A stretch of DNA of 64,000 nucleotides from Pyramidobacter sp. YE332 (GTDB lineage: Bacteria > Synergistota > Synergistia > Synergistales > Dethiosulfovibrionaceae), in NCBI RefSeq assembly GCF_033060595.1, contig NZ_CP133038.1, positions 248,001 to 312,000 of the forward strand, read 5' to 3'. Positions within the stretch are counted from its first letter, which is position 1; the number at the start of each line of letters is the position of its first letter. The translations under genes were made by a program, and so were the position numbers. The notes beneath the pieces are model-generated. The model saw only the letters and a list, made by a program, of their open reading frames with translations. It searched no databases and was not told the origin of the DNA. This document shows positions 16,634-26,437 of this stretch, in pieces.

Positions 16634-17911
16634 ATGAGAAGACCGCTGCTCGCGGCGCTGCTGGCCGCGTTTCTCTGCGGGACGGCGCGCGCGGGAGCGC
16701 CGCTTCCCGACGATTCGGCGTCGCTGTTCAGCGCCGACGCCGACGCCCTGCGTCCCCGGCGCGCCGCGCTGCTTTTCGTCGGCGACCTGATGGCCCACGC
16801 CCCGCAGCTGACGACGGCGCGGCGCAAAAAAGGCTACGACTTCGCGCCGTCGTTCGCGCGCGTCAAACCGCTGCTTTCCGCCGCCGACCTGGCCGTCGGC
16901 AACCTCGAGACCACGCTCGGCGGCGCCAAGCGCGGCTACACGGGCTACCCGTGCTTCAACACGCCCGACGAGTACGCCGACGCCCTCAAAGACGCCGGTT
17001 TCGACGCTCTGACCACGGCCAACAACCACTGCCTGGACCGCCGCGCCGCCGGGCTGTTCCGCACGCTGAAAGAGCTGCGCGGCCGCGGCTTCACGACCTT
17101 CGGCACGTACGCCGCCTCCGCCGACCGCGAGACCGTCGCCGTCGAGAACGTGAACGGCATCACAGTCGCCTTCCTGTCGTGGACCTACGGCACCAACGGC
17201 ATCCCCGTGCCGGCCTCGCAGGACTGGGCGGTGGCGCGCGGCGCTTCGTGGGAAGAAGTCAGCGGCGACGTCGCCCGCGCCAAAGCGCTCAGGCCCGACT
17301 TCATCGTCGCCATGCCGCACATCGGCGTCGAATACGCGCTGACGCCGCCGCGCTTCGTCGTCGCCTTCGCCGAAAAGCTGCTGGAAGCCGGCGTCGGCGC
17401 GGTGATCGCCTCGCACCCGCACGTCGTGCAGCCGCTGGAACTGCGCGCCGCTTCGGGCGACCGCGCGCCGGCGCTGATCGCCTGGTCGATGGGCAACTTC
17501 ATTTCCAACCAGCGCGCCAGGCCGCGCGACATGGGCGTGATCGCGCGCCTGACGCTGGAAAAAGAAAACGGCGTCACGCGTCTCGTCAGCGCCGACGCCA
17601 TCCCCACCTGGGTGCAGACGCGCACGAAAAAAGGCGCCCGCGTCTCGCGCGTGCTGCCGCTGCTGGACGCACTCGCAAACGCCGAAACGCTGCAGATCTC
17701 CGCGGGCGACCTCAAGCGCCTGCGCGGCGCGCACGCCGATTTCACCGGGCGCGTGCTGGGGCGCGCCGTCCCGCTGGCAGAAGCCCAGCTGGCCTACGAA
17801 CTGGAACCGTCCTCGCAGGATCGTTTTTCGACGGCCGCATTCGACGAAATCGCCCGCCGCGCCGCTGCAAAAAAACGCGGCGCGCGGAAGAAAAACGCGG
17901 TAAAACCGTGA
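16634..17911 (+). CDS. CapA-family protein (poly-gamma-glutamate/capsule type metallophosphoesterase fold)
   Basis: Exported protein of 425 residues with a signal peptide ending near GTARA-G. It has the CapA/PGA_cap domain: LLFVGDLMAHAPQL, AVGNLETTLGG, TANNHCLDR, MPHIGVEYA and ASHPHVVQPLE keep the Asp, Asn and His residues of the metallophosphoesterase-like site. Members help make or anchor poly-gamma-glutamate in some bacteria, but here no capBC genes are nearby, and the exact role is open. GAGAGG lies about 10 bases before the ATG. The next gene, a dipeptidase, is 131 bases downstream. Confidence 0.85.
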   Translation: MRRPLLAALLAAFLCGTARAGAPLPDDSASLFSADADALRPRRAALLFVGDLMAHAPQLTTARRKKGYDFAPSFARVKPLLSAADLAVGNLETTLGGAKRGYTGYPCFNTPDEYADALKDAGFDALTTANNHCLDRRAAGLFRTLKELRGRGFTTFGTYAASADRETVAVENVNGITVAFLSWTYGTNGIPVPASQDWAVARGASWEEVSGDVARAKALRPDFIVAMPHIGVEYALTPPRFVVAFAEKLLEAGVGAVIASHPHVVQPLELRAASGDRAPALIAWSMGNFISNQRARPRDMGVIARLTLEKENGVTRLVSADAIPTWVQTRTKKGARVSRVLPLLDALANAETLQISAGDLKRLRGAHADFTGRVLGRAVPLAEAQLAYELEPSSQDRFSTAAFDEIARRAAAKKRGARKKNAVKP

Positions 17912-18042
17912 TTTTCGTTCATATTTTTTTCATATCCGCCTTTAAAACGACGAATTTCCGGCATTTCACGCAAGCGGAAACAAAAACGCCAGAGTACAAT
18001 CGGTTCAGAAGAAAAAACTTTATTCGAGGAGGAATACCCGAC

Positions 18043-19470
18043 ATGAACATGGACAAGATCCGCGCCATCATCGACAAAGACCGGGACAGCCTGATCGGCA
18101 CGATCCGCGAGCTCGTCGCCGTACCCAGCGTAGGCGGCGAAGCGCCGCAGCCCGGCGCCCCCTTCGGCCCCGGGCCGAAAGCCGCCCTCGACAAGTTCGT
18201 CGAGATCGGCGCGCGCCATGGCTTCCGCACTTGGGCTTTCGAAGATCAGGTCGGCATCGCCGAACTCGGCGACGAATCCCTGCCCGAAATGATCGCCGTG
18301 CTCGCCCACGTCGACGTCGTTCCCGCCGGCGACGGCTGGAGCTGCGACCCCTGGCGGGGCATGATCAAGGACGGCCTGCTCTACGGCCGCGGCGTCGCCG
18401 ACGACAAAGGCCCCGCCATCAGCGCCATGTTCGCCATGAAAGCCCTGCGCGAGGCCGGCGTGCGGCTGAAACGCCGCGTGCGCCTGATCGTCGGCACCAA
18501 CGAGGAACTGGGCAGCCGCGCCATCGACCGCTACGTCACATCCGGCCAGGAACTGCCCGTGGCCGGCTTCACCCCCGACGCCGAGTACCCGCTCATCAAC
18601 GGCGAAAAGGGCAGCATCACGCCCAAATGCCGCGCCCCCTTCGCGCCCGACGGCGGCGACGTGCAGGTGCTCTCGATCGACGCCGGCGTCGCCTCCAACG
18701 CCGTGCCCTCCAAGGCCGTGGCCGTGCTCAAAGTCGCGCCCGCGGCCGAAGCGCGCCTCAGCCGCGTCGTCGAAGAGTTCGCCGCCCCCCGCGACGCCAA
18801 GCTGACCTGCGAAAAGAGCGCGTCCGGCGAATACACGCTGACCATGGACGGCCTGGCCTTTCACGGCTCGCGCCCGCAGTACGGCTCCAACGCCGCCGCC
18901 AACCTCGTCAAAGTGCTGCGTCTGCTCGGCGTCGGCGGCGAACAGGGCGCCTTCCTCGAAAAGATCGACGCGCTCGTGGGCACGCAGACCCGCGGCGAAA
19001 ACCTCGGCGTCATGCTCTACGACGACGTATCCGGCTTCACCTCCCTCTGCTGGGGCCTGCTCAGGAGCGAAGGCGACAAGATCATGTTCACGCTCAACTA
19101 CCGCTTCCCCGTCACCTTCGGGCGCGACCCCGTCTGCGCCAAGTTCGTCGAAGTTCTGCGCGGCCACGGCTTCGAAGTCGAGGCCGGCAGCGGCAGCCAT
19201 CCCCTCTACATGCCCGAAGACAGCGACCTCGTCAAAAAGCTGATGAAAGTCTACCGGGACGAGACCGGCGACTGCGAGTCGAAGCCCATGTCCATCGGCG
19301 GCGGCACCTACGCCAAGGAAATGCCCAACATGCTCGCTTTCGGCAACCAGTTCCCCGGCGAGAACACTCACATCCACGAAGTCGACGAGCGGTGGAGCAT
19401 CGAACACATCATGAAGAACACCAAAATCATGGCCGCCGCCATCGCCGCGCTGGCCGGCGTCGAAGAATAG
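18043..19470 (+). CDS. pepV: PepV-like dipeptidase (M20 metallopeptidase)
   Basis: Cytosolic zinc dipeptidase of 475 residues in the M20 PepV group, which releases amino acids from dipeptides. Zinc ligands and catalytic residues sit in LAHVDVVPAGDGW, GRGVADDKGP, TNEELGSR, TPDAEYPLINGEKG and FPGENTHIHEVDE. The insert domain between about 190 and 380 is as long as in PepV. CGAGGAGGA precedes the ATG with good spacing. For an amino-acid fermenter this would feed the central metabolism. Two terminators follow. Confidence 0.9.
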   Translation: MNMDKIRAIIDKDRDSLIGTIRELVAVPSVGGEAPQPGAPFGPGPKAALDKFVEIGARHGFRTWAFEDQVGIAELGDESLPEMIAVLAHVDVVPAGDGWSCDPWRGMIKDGLLYGRGVADDKGPAISAMFAMKALREAGVRLKRRVRLIVGTNEELGSRAIDRYVTSGQELPVAGFTPDAEYPLINGEKGSITPKCRAPFAPDGGDVQVLSIDAGVASNAVPSKAVAVLKVAPAAEARLSRVVEEFAAPRDAKLTCEKSASGEYTLTMDGLAFHGSRPQYGSNAAANLVKVLRLLGVGGEQGAFLEKIDALVGTQTRGENLGVMLYDDVSGFTSLCWGLLRSEGDKIMFTLNYRFPVTFGRDPVCAKFVEVLRGHGFEVEAGSGSHPLYMPEDSDLVKKLMKVYRDETGDCESKPMSIGGGTYAKEMPNMLAFGNQFPGENTHIHEVDERWSIEHIMKNTKIMAAAIAALAGVEE

Positions 19471-19483
19471 CAAGAACCTCACA

Positions 19484-19522
19484 CAAGAGGCGGAAGTTTT
19501 TTCTTTCGCCTCTTGCGTTTTT
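19484..19522 (+). terminator. Terminator 1 after the dipeptidase gene
   Basis: CAAGAGGCG..AAG pairs with CTT..CGCCTCTTG, followed by CGTTTTT. Confidence 0.8.
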
Positions 19523-19540
19523 ATCGGAACAAGAGAACGC

Positions 19541-19576
19541 ACGTCCGACGATCACTGACTCGTCGGACGTTTTTTT
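19541..19576 (+). terminator. Terminator 2 after the dipeptidase gene
   Basis: ACGTCCGACG pairs with CGTCGGACGT across a 10-base loop and runs into T7. It is a second, stronger stop just downstream of the first. Confidence 0.9.
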
Positions 19577-19850
19577 ATATGCAGTGCATAGTTAGTTTGT
19601 TAATTTGAGTTTTTTGAAAAACGGCAAAACCTTCGAAAAAAGATACATCCGAAACCGCTCGAGTCTTTACAGCGCAAGCACTTAGACCAAGCAGGCCAAC
19701 AATATGCAAATTATTATATAATTTGATTTATACCATTGATGTTTAAGCATATATATGTTATTCATATCTTCATGCTAGGTAGGAGCGGTTTTGTGCGTGT
19801 CTTTGGCGCGCAACCACGGCTCCGATTTTTGTCTGAGGAGGATTTCTTCA
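19577..19850. other. AT-rich leader/promoter region of the first autotransporter gene
   Basis: No gene seen. TATAAT can be read at 19717-19722 but no good -35 box stands 16-18 bases before it. The strong drop in GC compared with the flanks suggests promoter DNA. Confidence 0.35.
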
Positions 19851-22106
19851 ATGGGATACCGGGCAACAGGGCATGGAAGACGCGGAACTGTATGTGAAAC
19901 GTTTGAAAAACGGAAACTCCGCCGGGAAAAACACGCCGCGCCCTTTTTCAAAGGAGGCGCGCTGGTGGCCGTGATGCTGGGGCTGGCGCTTATGCAGCCC
20001 GCGACGACGTTCGCAGACACGATCCATTATTACAGCGTGAAGAGCGACAAGACCGGAGCGGGGAGCAACCACGACAACGACGGCGCCACGGGAGACGACT
20101 CTTTAGCCGTCGGCGTCAAGAGCAAAGCAGCCGGCAGAGCCAGCAGCGCCGTAGGCTATGGGAACGAAGTTTCCGGTAAATACGGCGTCGCTTTGGGGCG
20201 AGAGAACAAAGTCTTTGATCATGGCGAAAGCAGCAACGCTATCGGTTCTCGAAACGAGATCCACGGCAAGCTCAGCAACGCCATCGGCCGAGGGAACGCA
20301 ATCACTGAAGATATCGAAAGCGGCACCGCCATTGGAATCTCGAATACGGTCTCCGGCACGTATGCCAACGCCGTAGGCTATCGAAACAAGGTTTTGGGCA
20401 AGTCGAGCAGCGCCGTAGGCTATTATAACGAGGCCACCGAAAATTCGAGCAATGCGTTCGGCTCCGACAATAAAGCATCCAAAATCATGAGCAGTGCTTT
20501 CGGCTCCAGCAACAATGCACTCGGTGACATGAGCAACGCCTTCGGAGCCTTTAACGCGGCGGTGGGCAGGCACAGCAGCGCTTTCGGCTCCAACAACAAG
20601 GTAGGGGGCGAGAGCAGCCATGCCTTCGGCGAAGGGAACATCGTTGGGAGCACCTCGAAGAACGTGCTGATCCTGGGGAATAACGTCAAAATCGGCGCTA
20701 CGAGATACAGTTCCTCGCAAAACACGTTCGACGGGGAGAGCGACGTTTCCGGCGCGGTGGCGCTCGGCAACGAAGCGGGCGTCGCCGTGCAGGGCGGCGT
20801 GGCGCTGGGAGAAAAGTCCGTCGCTGACCGCGGCAAGGGAACCGTCGGCTATGACGCCTCCGGCGCGGATCACAGCAACGACACGGACGGCGTATGGAAA
20901 GCCACGGCTTCCGCCGTCTCCGTCGGCGCACCCGTTCGGGGAGCCGCCTCCGTCACCCGTCAGATCACGGGCGTCGCGGCCGGCAGCGCCGACACCGACG
21001 CCGTCAACGTCGCGCAGCTCAGGCAGATCGCAGCCGCGAGCGGAGCCGCCACTTACAGATTTACCCTCAGCGATTCCGCAACTCCCTCCGCGCACACGGT
21101 CACGCTCGGGCAGAACACGACGCCACCGGACATCAAGTTCGTCGGCACGGGCGGCATCACCGCTGCGGTCGCCGGCGGGGTCGTCACGATCGGGATCGAT
21201 CCGGCCTCGCTCGGACAGCCCGGCACGTGGAATCTGCAAACCGACGGCGGCGCGTCCGTCCCCGTCGGCACGGGAAACACCGTCAAGTTCAAGAACGGCG
21301 ACAACATCGAGATCACCCGCACCGATAGGGAAGTGACCGTCGCCGTCGCCAAGAATCCGACCTTCAAAGGCAAAGTGACGGCGAAAGAAGGCTTCGACGC
21401 CGCAGGCCACAAGGTCGAACGCGTCGGGGCGGGAGAAGTCAGCCAGGCCAGCGCCGACGCCGTCAACGGCTCGCAGCTTTGGGGCCTGACCGACAGGATC
21501 GCCGGATACCTCGGCGGCGGAGCGAAAGCCGGTGCTGACGGAACTCTTCTCCAGCCGACTTACAAAATCCGCGGCAGCGGCTATCACAGCGTCGGCGACG
21601 CGCTGAGCGCCGTGGACAGCGAACTCGGCAAACTCTACGGCAACTTCGGCAGCGTCTACGAACAGATGGGCGAGCTGAGAAGCGACGTCAAGAACGTCGG
21701 CGCGCTGAGCTCCGCGCTCTCCGCTTTGAAACCGATACAGTACGATCCCGTCAAACCCAGCCAGATCATGGCCGGATTCGGCAATTACCGCGACAAGTGG
21801 GCGCTGGCGCTGGGCGTGGCGCATTACGTCAGGGAAGACTTCATGGTCCACGCCGGCGTGTCCGTCTCCAACCACGGCGAATCGATGGCCAACGCCGGCC
21901 TGACCTGGAGGATCGGAAGCAGGGAAGACGCGGAAGCGATCCCGGCGCGCTACCGCAAAGGCCCGATCGGCAGCGTCTACGTGATGCAGAAGGAGAACGC
22001 CGAATTGCAGGCCCGGGTGGCCTCGCAGGCGCACGAGATCGCGGAGATGAAAGAACGCATGGCGGAACTGGAGCGCCTGCTGCGCGCTTCGGTCAAGTTC
22101 CGGTAA
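19851..22106 (+). CDS. Trimeric autotransporter adhesin (YadA family) 1
   Basis: Surface adhesin of 751 residues. Residues 1-55 are a long signal peptide with a basic N-region and a core ending TTFA-D. About 80-330 is a YadA-like head made of 14-residue SxAxG repeats (SSAVGY, SNAIGR, SNAFGS and so on). [21 protein letters not shown] near 380 is the neck/stalk connector, repeated as [11 protein letters not shown] before the anchor. About 610-700 is the YadA anchor ([11 protein letters not shown], then four strands including [26 protein letters not shown]). Unusually, about 50 residues of coiled coil ([26 protein letters not shown]) follow the barrel. GAGGAGG lies 8 bases before the ATG. Confidence 0.92.
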   Translation: MGYRATGHGRRGTVCETFEKRKLRREKHAAPFFKGGALVAVMLGLALMQPATTFADTIHYYSVKSDKTGAGSNHDNDGATGDDSLAVGVKSKAAGRASSAVGYGNEVSGKYGVALGRENKVFDHGESSNAIGSRNEIHGKLSNAIGRGNAITEDIESGTAIGISNTVSGTYANAVGYRNKVLGKSSSAVGYYNEATENSSNAFGSDNKASKIMSSAFGSSNNALGDMSNAFGAFNAAVGRHSSAFGSNNKVGGESSHAFGEGNIVGSTSKNVLILGNNVKIGATRYSSSQNTFDGESDVSGAVALGNEAGVAVQGGVALGEKSVADRGKGTVGYDASGADHSNDTDGVWKATASAVSVGAPVRGAASVTRQITGVAAGSADTDAVNVAQLRQIAAASGAATYRFTLSDSATPSAHTVTLGQNTTPPDIKFVGTGGITAAVAGGVVTIGIDPASLGQPGTWNLQTDGGASVPVGTGNTVKFKNGDNIEITRTDREVTVAVAKNPTFKGKVTAKEGFDAAGHKVERVGAGEVSQASADAVNGSQLWGLTDRIAGYLGGGAKAGADGTLLQPTYKIRGSGYHSVGDALSAVDSELGKLYGNFGSVYEQMGELRSDVKNVGALSSALSALKPIQYDPVKPSQIMAGFGNYRDKWALALGVAHYVREDFMVHAGVSVSNHGESMANAGLTWRIGSREDAEAIPARYRKGPIGSVYVMQKENAELQARVASQAHEIAEMKERMAELERLLRASVKFR

Positions 22107-22162
22107 AAGCGGGAACAGAATCCGCCGCAAAGACGCGGAGCGAGGGCAAAAAACGCAGCTTA

Positions 22163-22311
22163 TACTATTTCTCAATTAAAACGACGAACACAGAGGCGCT
22201 GCGGGGGAGATTCACAAAGCGAGCTGCGCAGCAGTCGAGCTCCTTCTGAGCGACTGAACTCCCACGCAGCGTTCTGCAAAATATACGAGTGCTTTTTATC
22301 AAGAAATAGTA
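22163..22311. repeat. MITE-like palindromic repeat, copy 1
   Basis: About 150 bases with inverted ends (TACTATTTCT on the left, AGAAATAGTA on the right) and TTA on both sides. The middle is GC-rich and largely self-complementary (GGGGGAGATT..AACTCCC). It has no coding capacity. Related copies are at 46485, 56720 and 60741. Confidence 0.85.
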
Positions 22312-22354
22312 TTACACCGACGCTTCAGAGCGAAGAAGGAACGAGATCTACAGC

Positions 22355-22398
22355 ACAAGAGGCGCGGCAGCCAGTTTATCGGCTGCCGCGCCTCTTGT
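22355..22398. terminator. Strong hairpin, probable terminator of the autotransporter gene
   Basis: An 18-base perfect stem (ACAAGAGGCGCGGCAGCC) with an 8-base loop. There is no T tract, so termination is likely but not certain. Confidence 0.6.
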
Positions 22399-22445
22399 CG
22401 TGGCCCCATTCCCAGGAAATATTTTTCATACGGTTTTTCGTCGAA

Positions 22446-22472
22446 AAGGACAAAGGGCTTGTGCCCTTTTTA
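22446..22472. terminator. Terminator after pxpA
   Basis: AAAGGGC pairs with GCCCTTT over 4 bases. On the minus strand it is followed by GTCCTTTTCG, about 65 bases after the pxpA stop. Confidence 0.55.
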
Positions 22473-22536
22473 GAGCGTCGAAGGCGCGTCGGAATTCTCG
22501 CGCGCCCTGCGGGAGCGCTTGTTTTCTATGCCGGCG

Positions 22537-23304
22537 CTAGACGATCTGCGCCAGCGGGGCGATCTCGATGCCGGCCTCGACGAGGCGTGCTCTCAGGGTC
22601 TGGGCCATCTGCACGGCCGTGGGCGAGTCGCCGTGCAGGCAGATGGAGTGGGGACGCAGCTTCACGATCGTGCCGTCGATCGCTTCGACGACGCCTTCTT
22701 TGACCATGCGGATCACGCGCGCGGCGGCGATTTCCGCGTCGCGCACGAAGGCGCCTTCCCTGCTGCGGGGCACGAGCGTGCCGTCGGGCATGTAGCCGCG
22801 GTCGGCGAAGGCTTCGGCGGCGTAGGGCAGGCCGATCTTCGCGGCCGCTTCGTCGAACTTCGAGCCGGCCAGCCCCATCAGGATCAGTCCGCCGGCGTCT
22901 TTCACGGCCTGCGCGAGGGCTTCGGCTTCCTCGATCTTCTTGGCGGCGCTGTTGTACATGGCGCCGTGGGGCTTGACGTGCTGGAGTTTCGTGCCCGCCG
23001 CCTCGCAGAAGGCGCGTAGCGCGCCGATCTGATAGAGCGTATAGGCGTAAAGCTCGTCGGGCGTGCAGGCCATGCTGCGCCGTCCGAAGCCGACCAGATC
23101 GGGATAGGCGGGATGGGCCCCCACGGCTACGCCCGCCGCTTTCGCCGCCGCTACGGTGGCGCGCATCACGCAGGCGTCGCCGGCGTGGAAGCCGCAGGCC
23201 ACGTTCGCCGACGAGACGAAGGTGAGCACGTCGCCGTCGCGTCCCATCTTCCAGGCGCCGAAACTTTCCCCCAGATCGCTGTTCAGATCCACTCGATAGT
23301 TCAT
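22537..23304 (-). CDS. pxpA: 5-oxoprolinase subunit A (LamB/YcsF family)
   Basis: Subunit of the ATP-dependent prokaryotic 5-oxoprolinase PxpABC, which opens pyroglutamate to glutamate in the cytosol. The 255 residues begin VDLNSDLGESFGAW and contain NVACGFHAGD, GAHPAYPD, HVKPHGAMYN and ICLHGDSP, the usual LamB/YcsF signature. It is the last gene of the minus-strand group after pxpB and pxpC. GGGAGGAATG lies in front of the ATG. Confidence 0.95.
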   Translation of the reverse strand: MNYRVDLNSDLGESFGAWKMGRDGDVLTFVSSANVACGFHAGDACVMRATVAAAKAAGVAVGAHPAYPDLVGFGRRSMACTPDELYAYTLYQIGALRAFCEAAGTKLQHVKPHGAMYNSAAKKIEEAEALAQAVKDAGGLILMGLAGSKFDEAAAKIGLPYAAEAFADRGYMPDGTLVPRSREGAFVRDAEIAAARVIRMVKEGVVEAIDGTIVKLRPHSICLHGDSPTAVQMAQTLRARLVEAGIEIAPLAQIV

Positions 23305-23330
23305 CGTTCATTCCTCCCCCAGATTTCGGA

Positions 23331-24392
23331 TCAATCCAGACGTTCCCACGTCACGGCGTAATCTTTGCCTTCGACGTTCAGTTTCATCGCCCCCGACCGC
23401 GCCGGCTGCATTGACGGCGCGGTCTGCGGCTGCGCGGCGGCGTGCTGCACGAACAGCCGCAGCCGCTCGACTTTCGCCGCTTCGGCGCGCGACAGCTCGA
23501 CGCCTTCGTCCTGGCTGAGCGGCGCGAAGCGCACCGTTTCGTCGGGCATTTTCTGCGCCAGGCGCGCCACGTCGAGCGCGTGCACGACGGCGATCTTCAC
23601 GTAGCCGCCGGTGGTCTGGCGGTCGGCCATCATCACGATCGGCAGGCCGGAACCGGGCGCCTGCACGGCTCCCATGGGGATGCCGTCGGAGACGATATCG
23701 GGGCCCTTCGCGTGCTCGATGGCGCGGTCGCTTTCCAGACGGCAGCCCATGCGGTCGGCCGAGGTGGAAACGGCGTATTCGGTCTCGAAAAACGTTTTCA
23801 GCCCTGCGGGCGTGACGTAGGAGTCCTGCGGCCCCGGCACGGCGCGCAGCGGCGCATCCCCGTAGTCCGGCAGCAGCTCGGCCGGGCAGGCCGTGCCGAC
23901 GATGTTGCGCCACAGCGACCACGGCGCGCCGGCGGACAGTTCGTCGCCGTCTTTCAGCTTGCGGCCCTCGAGGCCGCCGATCTTCGCTTTCATGTAGGTG
24001 CTGCGGCTGCCCATCACCGGCGGCACGTCGATGCCGCCGCCGACGCAGACGTAGGCGCGGCAGCCGCGTCCGTGCGGGGCGCCGAAGCCGAGCCGGTCGC
24101 CGTCTTTCACGGCGACGGCCGTCCACATCGGCAGGGGCGCGCCGTTCAGCTGCGGGCTCAGATCGCCGCCGGCGACGGCGACGCAGCCTTCGCCGGCGAA
24201 GCGGATCAGCGGCCCCATCACCGTCACTTCCAGCGCCGCCGCGCCGGGGGGATTGCCGAGCAGCAGATTGCCGCGCGTCAGCGCCGGCGCGTCCATCGCG
24301 CCGCTGACGGGCATGCCCAGCGCCTGATGGCCCCAGCGTCCCAGATCCTGCACGGTGGTCAGGGCGCCGGCGCGTTCGACGATCAGCTTCAT
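23331..24392 (-). CDS. pxpC: 5-oxoprolinase subunit C (biotin-dependent carboxyltransferase-like, KipA)
   Basis: Subunit of 353 residues of the PxpABC 5-oxoprolinase, KipA/AHS2 family. The N-terminus (VERAGALTTVQDLGRWGHQALGMPVSGAMD) and GNPPGAAALEVTVMGP, RAYVCVGGGIDVPPVMGSRSTY and ADRQTTGGYVKIA are family hallmarks. It overlaps pxpB by 4 bases (ATGA), implying translational coupling. Confidence 0.95.
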   Translation of the reverse strand: MKLIVERAGALTTVQDLGRWGHQALGMPVSGAMDAPALTRGNLLLGNPPGAAALEVTVMGPLIRFAGEGCVAVAGGDLSPQLNGAPLPMWTAVAVKDGDRLGFGAPHGRGCRAYVCVGGGIDVPPVMGSRSTYMKAKIGGLEGRKLKDGDELSAGAPWSLWRNIVGTACPAELLPDYGDAPLRAVPGPQDSYVTPAGLKTFFETEYAVSTSADRMGCRLESDRAIEHAKGPDIVSDGIPMGAVQAPGSGLPIVMMADRQTTGGYVKIAVVHALDVARLAQKMPDETVRFAPLSQDEGVELSRAEAAKVERLRLFVQHAAAQPQTAPSMQPARSGAMKLNVEGKDYAVTWERLD

Positions 24393-25120
24393 GCGCTCGC
24401 CTCCCTTTCAGCGTATTCGATGCGGTACTCGCCGCTCTTGATCTGCTCCTGGATCTCCGCGTAGCGCGCGGCCGTCACCGGATAGAACTTCACCCACAGC
24501 CCCGACGTGATCGCCACGGCCGGATCGCGCCGCGGATCGTAAAGGTCGTAGGGGACGCGGCCGATGATGCGCCAGCCGCCGGGGCTGGCGATCGAATACG
24601 CGCCGGCCTGCGCGCCGCCGATGGCGACGCTGTTGGCGGGGATCAGCTCGCGCGGCGTTTTCAGGCGCGGCGTCGTCAGCGCCGGATCCATGCCGCCCAG
24701 ATAGGGGAATCCCGGCGTGAAGCCGTTCATGTAACAGTAGAGCGGCGAATCGCAGTAGCGCTTCACCACTTCCTTTTCCGTCAGGCCGGTGTGCGCGGCG
24801 ACCTCGCCCAGGTCGGGGCCGGACTCGCCGCCGAAAAGGACGGGCACGCGCACCTCGCGGCCGCCCGCCCGCTCCGCGGCGAAGGGCTTGGCCAGCTCGC
24901 TTTCGAGCCGCTCGCGCAGCGCCGGCAGATCGACCGTCAGCGGGTCGAAGTAGATCGACAGCGAGCGGTACGTCGGCACCAGCTCCCTCATGCCGCGAAA
25001 TGGGTTTTCGTCAAGCGCCCGTGCCAGCGACTGCACGCGGCCGTTCACGGCCAGGTCGATCACCTCGCCGAAATCGACGAACAGACACGTCTCGCCGGCC
25101 GGCAGGATCTTCGCTTCCAT
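24389..25120 (-). CDS. pxpB: 5-oxoprolinase subunit B (KipI, allophanate hydrolase subunit 1 fold)
   Basis: Subunit of 243 residues of PxpABC, KipI/AHS1 family: FVDFGEVIDLAVNGRVQSLA near the start, YMNGFTPGFPYLGGMDPALTTPR and GAYSIASPGGWRIIGRVP in the cyclophilin-like half. AAGGAGG precedes the ATG. With pxpC it would form the catalytic partner of PxpA. In Bacillus the KipI/KipA pair was first described as regulators of a sporulation kinase; no such role is expected here. Confidence 0.95.
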   Translation of the reverse strand: MEAKILPAGETCLFVDFGEVIDLAVNGRVQSLARALDENPFRGMRELVPTYRSLSIYFDPLTVDLPALRERLESELAKPFAAERAGGREVRVPVLFGGESGPDLGEVAAHTGLTEKEVVKRYCDSPLYCYMNGFTPGFPYLGGMDPALTTPRLKTPRELIPANSVAIGGAQAGAYSIASPGGWRIIGRVPYDLYDPRRDPAVAITSGLWVKFYPVTAARYAEIQEQIKSGEYRIEYAEREASA

Positions 25121-25190
25121 GGGATCGCCTCCTTGCTGAAAAAATCTCCACGGGCCGGAGCGCGCTCCGGAGTTCTTTCGCCCTGCGCCG

Positions 25191-26396
25191 CTACGAGAAG
25201 ATCTTCATGATGTTGGGCAGCGCCTTCACGCCCATCCACAGCGTGAAAGCGACCACGACCCAGCCGGCTCCCGTCAGCCACGTCGGATGACGGTACGCCG
25301 GGCCGACCACGTCTTTCTTGTACGCGCCGAGCAGGATCGAAGCCAGCGCCAGCGGCAGGATCAGGCCGTTGATCGAGCCGGCCACGATCAGCAGCGCCAC
25401 CGGCCGGGCGATGAAAATGTTGATCGCCGTCGAGGCGCAGATAAAACCGATCATCCACCAGCGGTAGTTGCGGTCCACCGCGGCGAACAGCGAACGCAGG
25501 AACGACACGGAGGTGTAGGAGGCGCCGATCACCGAGGTCACGCCCGCGGCCCACAGCACCACGCCGAACATGCGGTAGCCGACCTCACCGGCTCCCTTGC
25601 GGAAGGCGTCGGCGGCGGGATTGGCCGCGTCGAGCACCACCGCCGGCTGGCCGGCCGCCACGTAAACCACGCCGAGCACGGCGAGGAACAGCAGGATGCG
25701 CATGATCGACGTGACGACGATGCCGTTCACGGCGCTCTTCGTCGCGTCGCGCACGTCGTGCACGCCCGCGTCGATGAGGCGATGCGCGCCCGAGAAGGAG
25801 ATGTAGCCGCCCACCGTGCCGCCGATCAGCGTCAGGATGATCATCCAGTTGACCGTGCTCGGCATCACCGTCTCTTTCGCCGCCAGCGCTACCGGCGGCG
25901 CGGCCTTGAACGCCACGTAGAGCATCAGCGCGATCATCAGGAAGCCGAGCAGCTGCGTGAAGCGGTCCATCGCCTTGCCGAGATCCCTGTTGAGGAAGAT
26001 GAAAACGGCGATCGCCGCGCTGACGGCCGCGCCGACCTGCACGTCGAGCCCGACCATCGTGTTCAGCCCCAGCGCCGCGCCGCCGACGTTGCCGACGTTG
26101 AACGCCAGGCCGCCGAGCGCTACGGCGAAGGCGAGCAGATAACCCAGGCCGGGAATGACCCGGTTGGCCACGTCCTGCGCGCGCAGCTTCGAGACGCAGA
26201 TGATGCGCCAGATGTTGAGCTGCACCACCGCCGTCACCACGATCGTCACGGCGATGGCGAAAGCCGCCGAAGCCAAAAGCTGCTGCGTGAAGACCGTCGT
26301 CTGCGTCAAAAATCCCGGCCCGATGGCCGACGTCGCCATCAGAAACGCCGCGCCGAGAAGGACCTGCAAGGTGCTTTTTCCTTTGTTCTGATCCAT
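25191..26396 (-). CDS. NRAMP-family transporter (YcsG-like)
   Basis: Inner-membrane carrier of 401 residues with about 11 membrane segments. It has the NRAMP fold start (LLGAAFLMATSAIGPGFLTQTTVF) in place of the canonical DPGN metal motif of helix 1, so it is not a classical Mn2+/Fe2+ importer. In B. subtilis a similar gene, ycsG, sits beside ycsF-kipI-kipA; the repeat of that grouping suggests a role in moving 5-oxoproline or a related compound, but this is inference. It is the first gene of the pxp operon, behind a good promoter. AGGAGG precedes the ATG. Confidence 0.85.
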   Translation of the reverse strand: MDQNKGKSTLQVLLGAAFLMATSAIGPGFLTQTTVFTQQLLASAAFAIAVTIVVTAVVQLNIWRIICVSKLRAQDVANRVIPGLGYLLAFAVALGGLAFNVGNVGGAALGLNTMVGLDVQVGAAVSAAIAVFIFLNRDLGKAMDRFTQLLGFLMIALMLYVAFKAAPPVALAAKETVMPSTVNWMIILTLIGGTVGGYISFSGAHRLIDAGVHDVRDATKSAVNGIVVTSIMRILLFLAVLGVVYVAAGQPAVVLDAANPAADAFRKGAGEVGYRMFGVVLWAAGVTSVIGASYTSVSFLRSLFAAVDRNYRWWMIGFICASTAINIFIARPVALLIVAGSINGLILPLALASILLGAYKKDVVGPAYRHPTWLTGAGWVVVAFTLWMGVKALPNIMKIFS

Positions 26397-26437
26397 GAAT
26401 ACGCCTCCTTTTTTTATTTGCGTTCGGATACGTTTTC

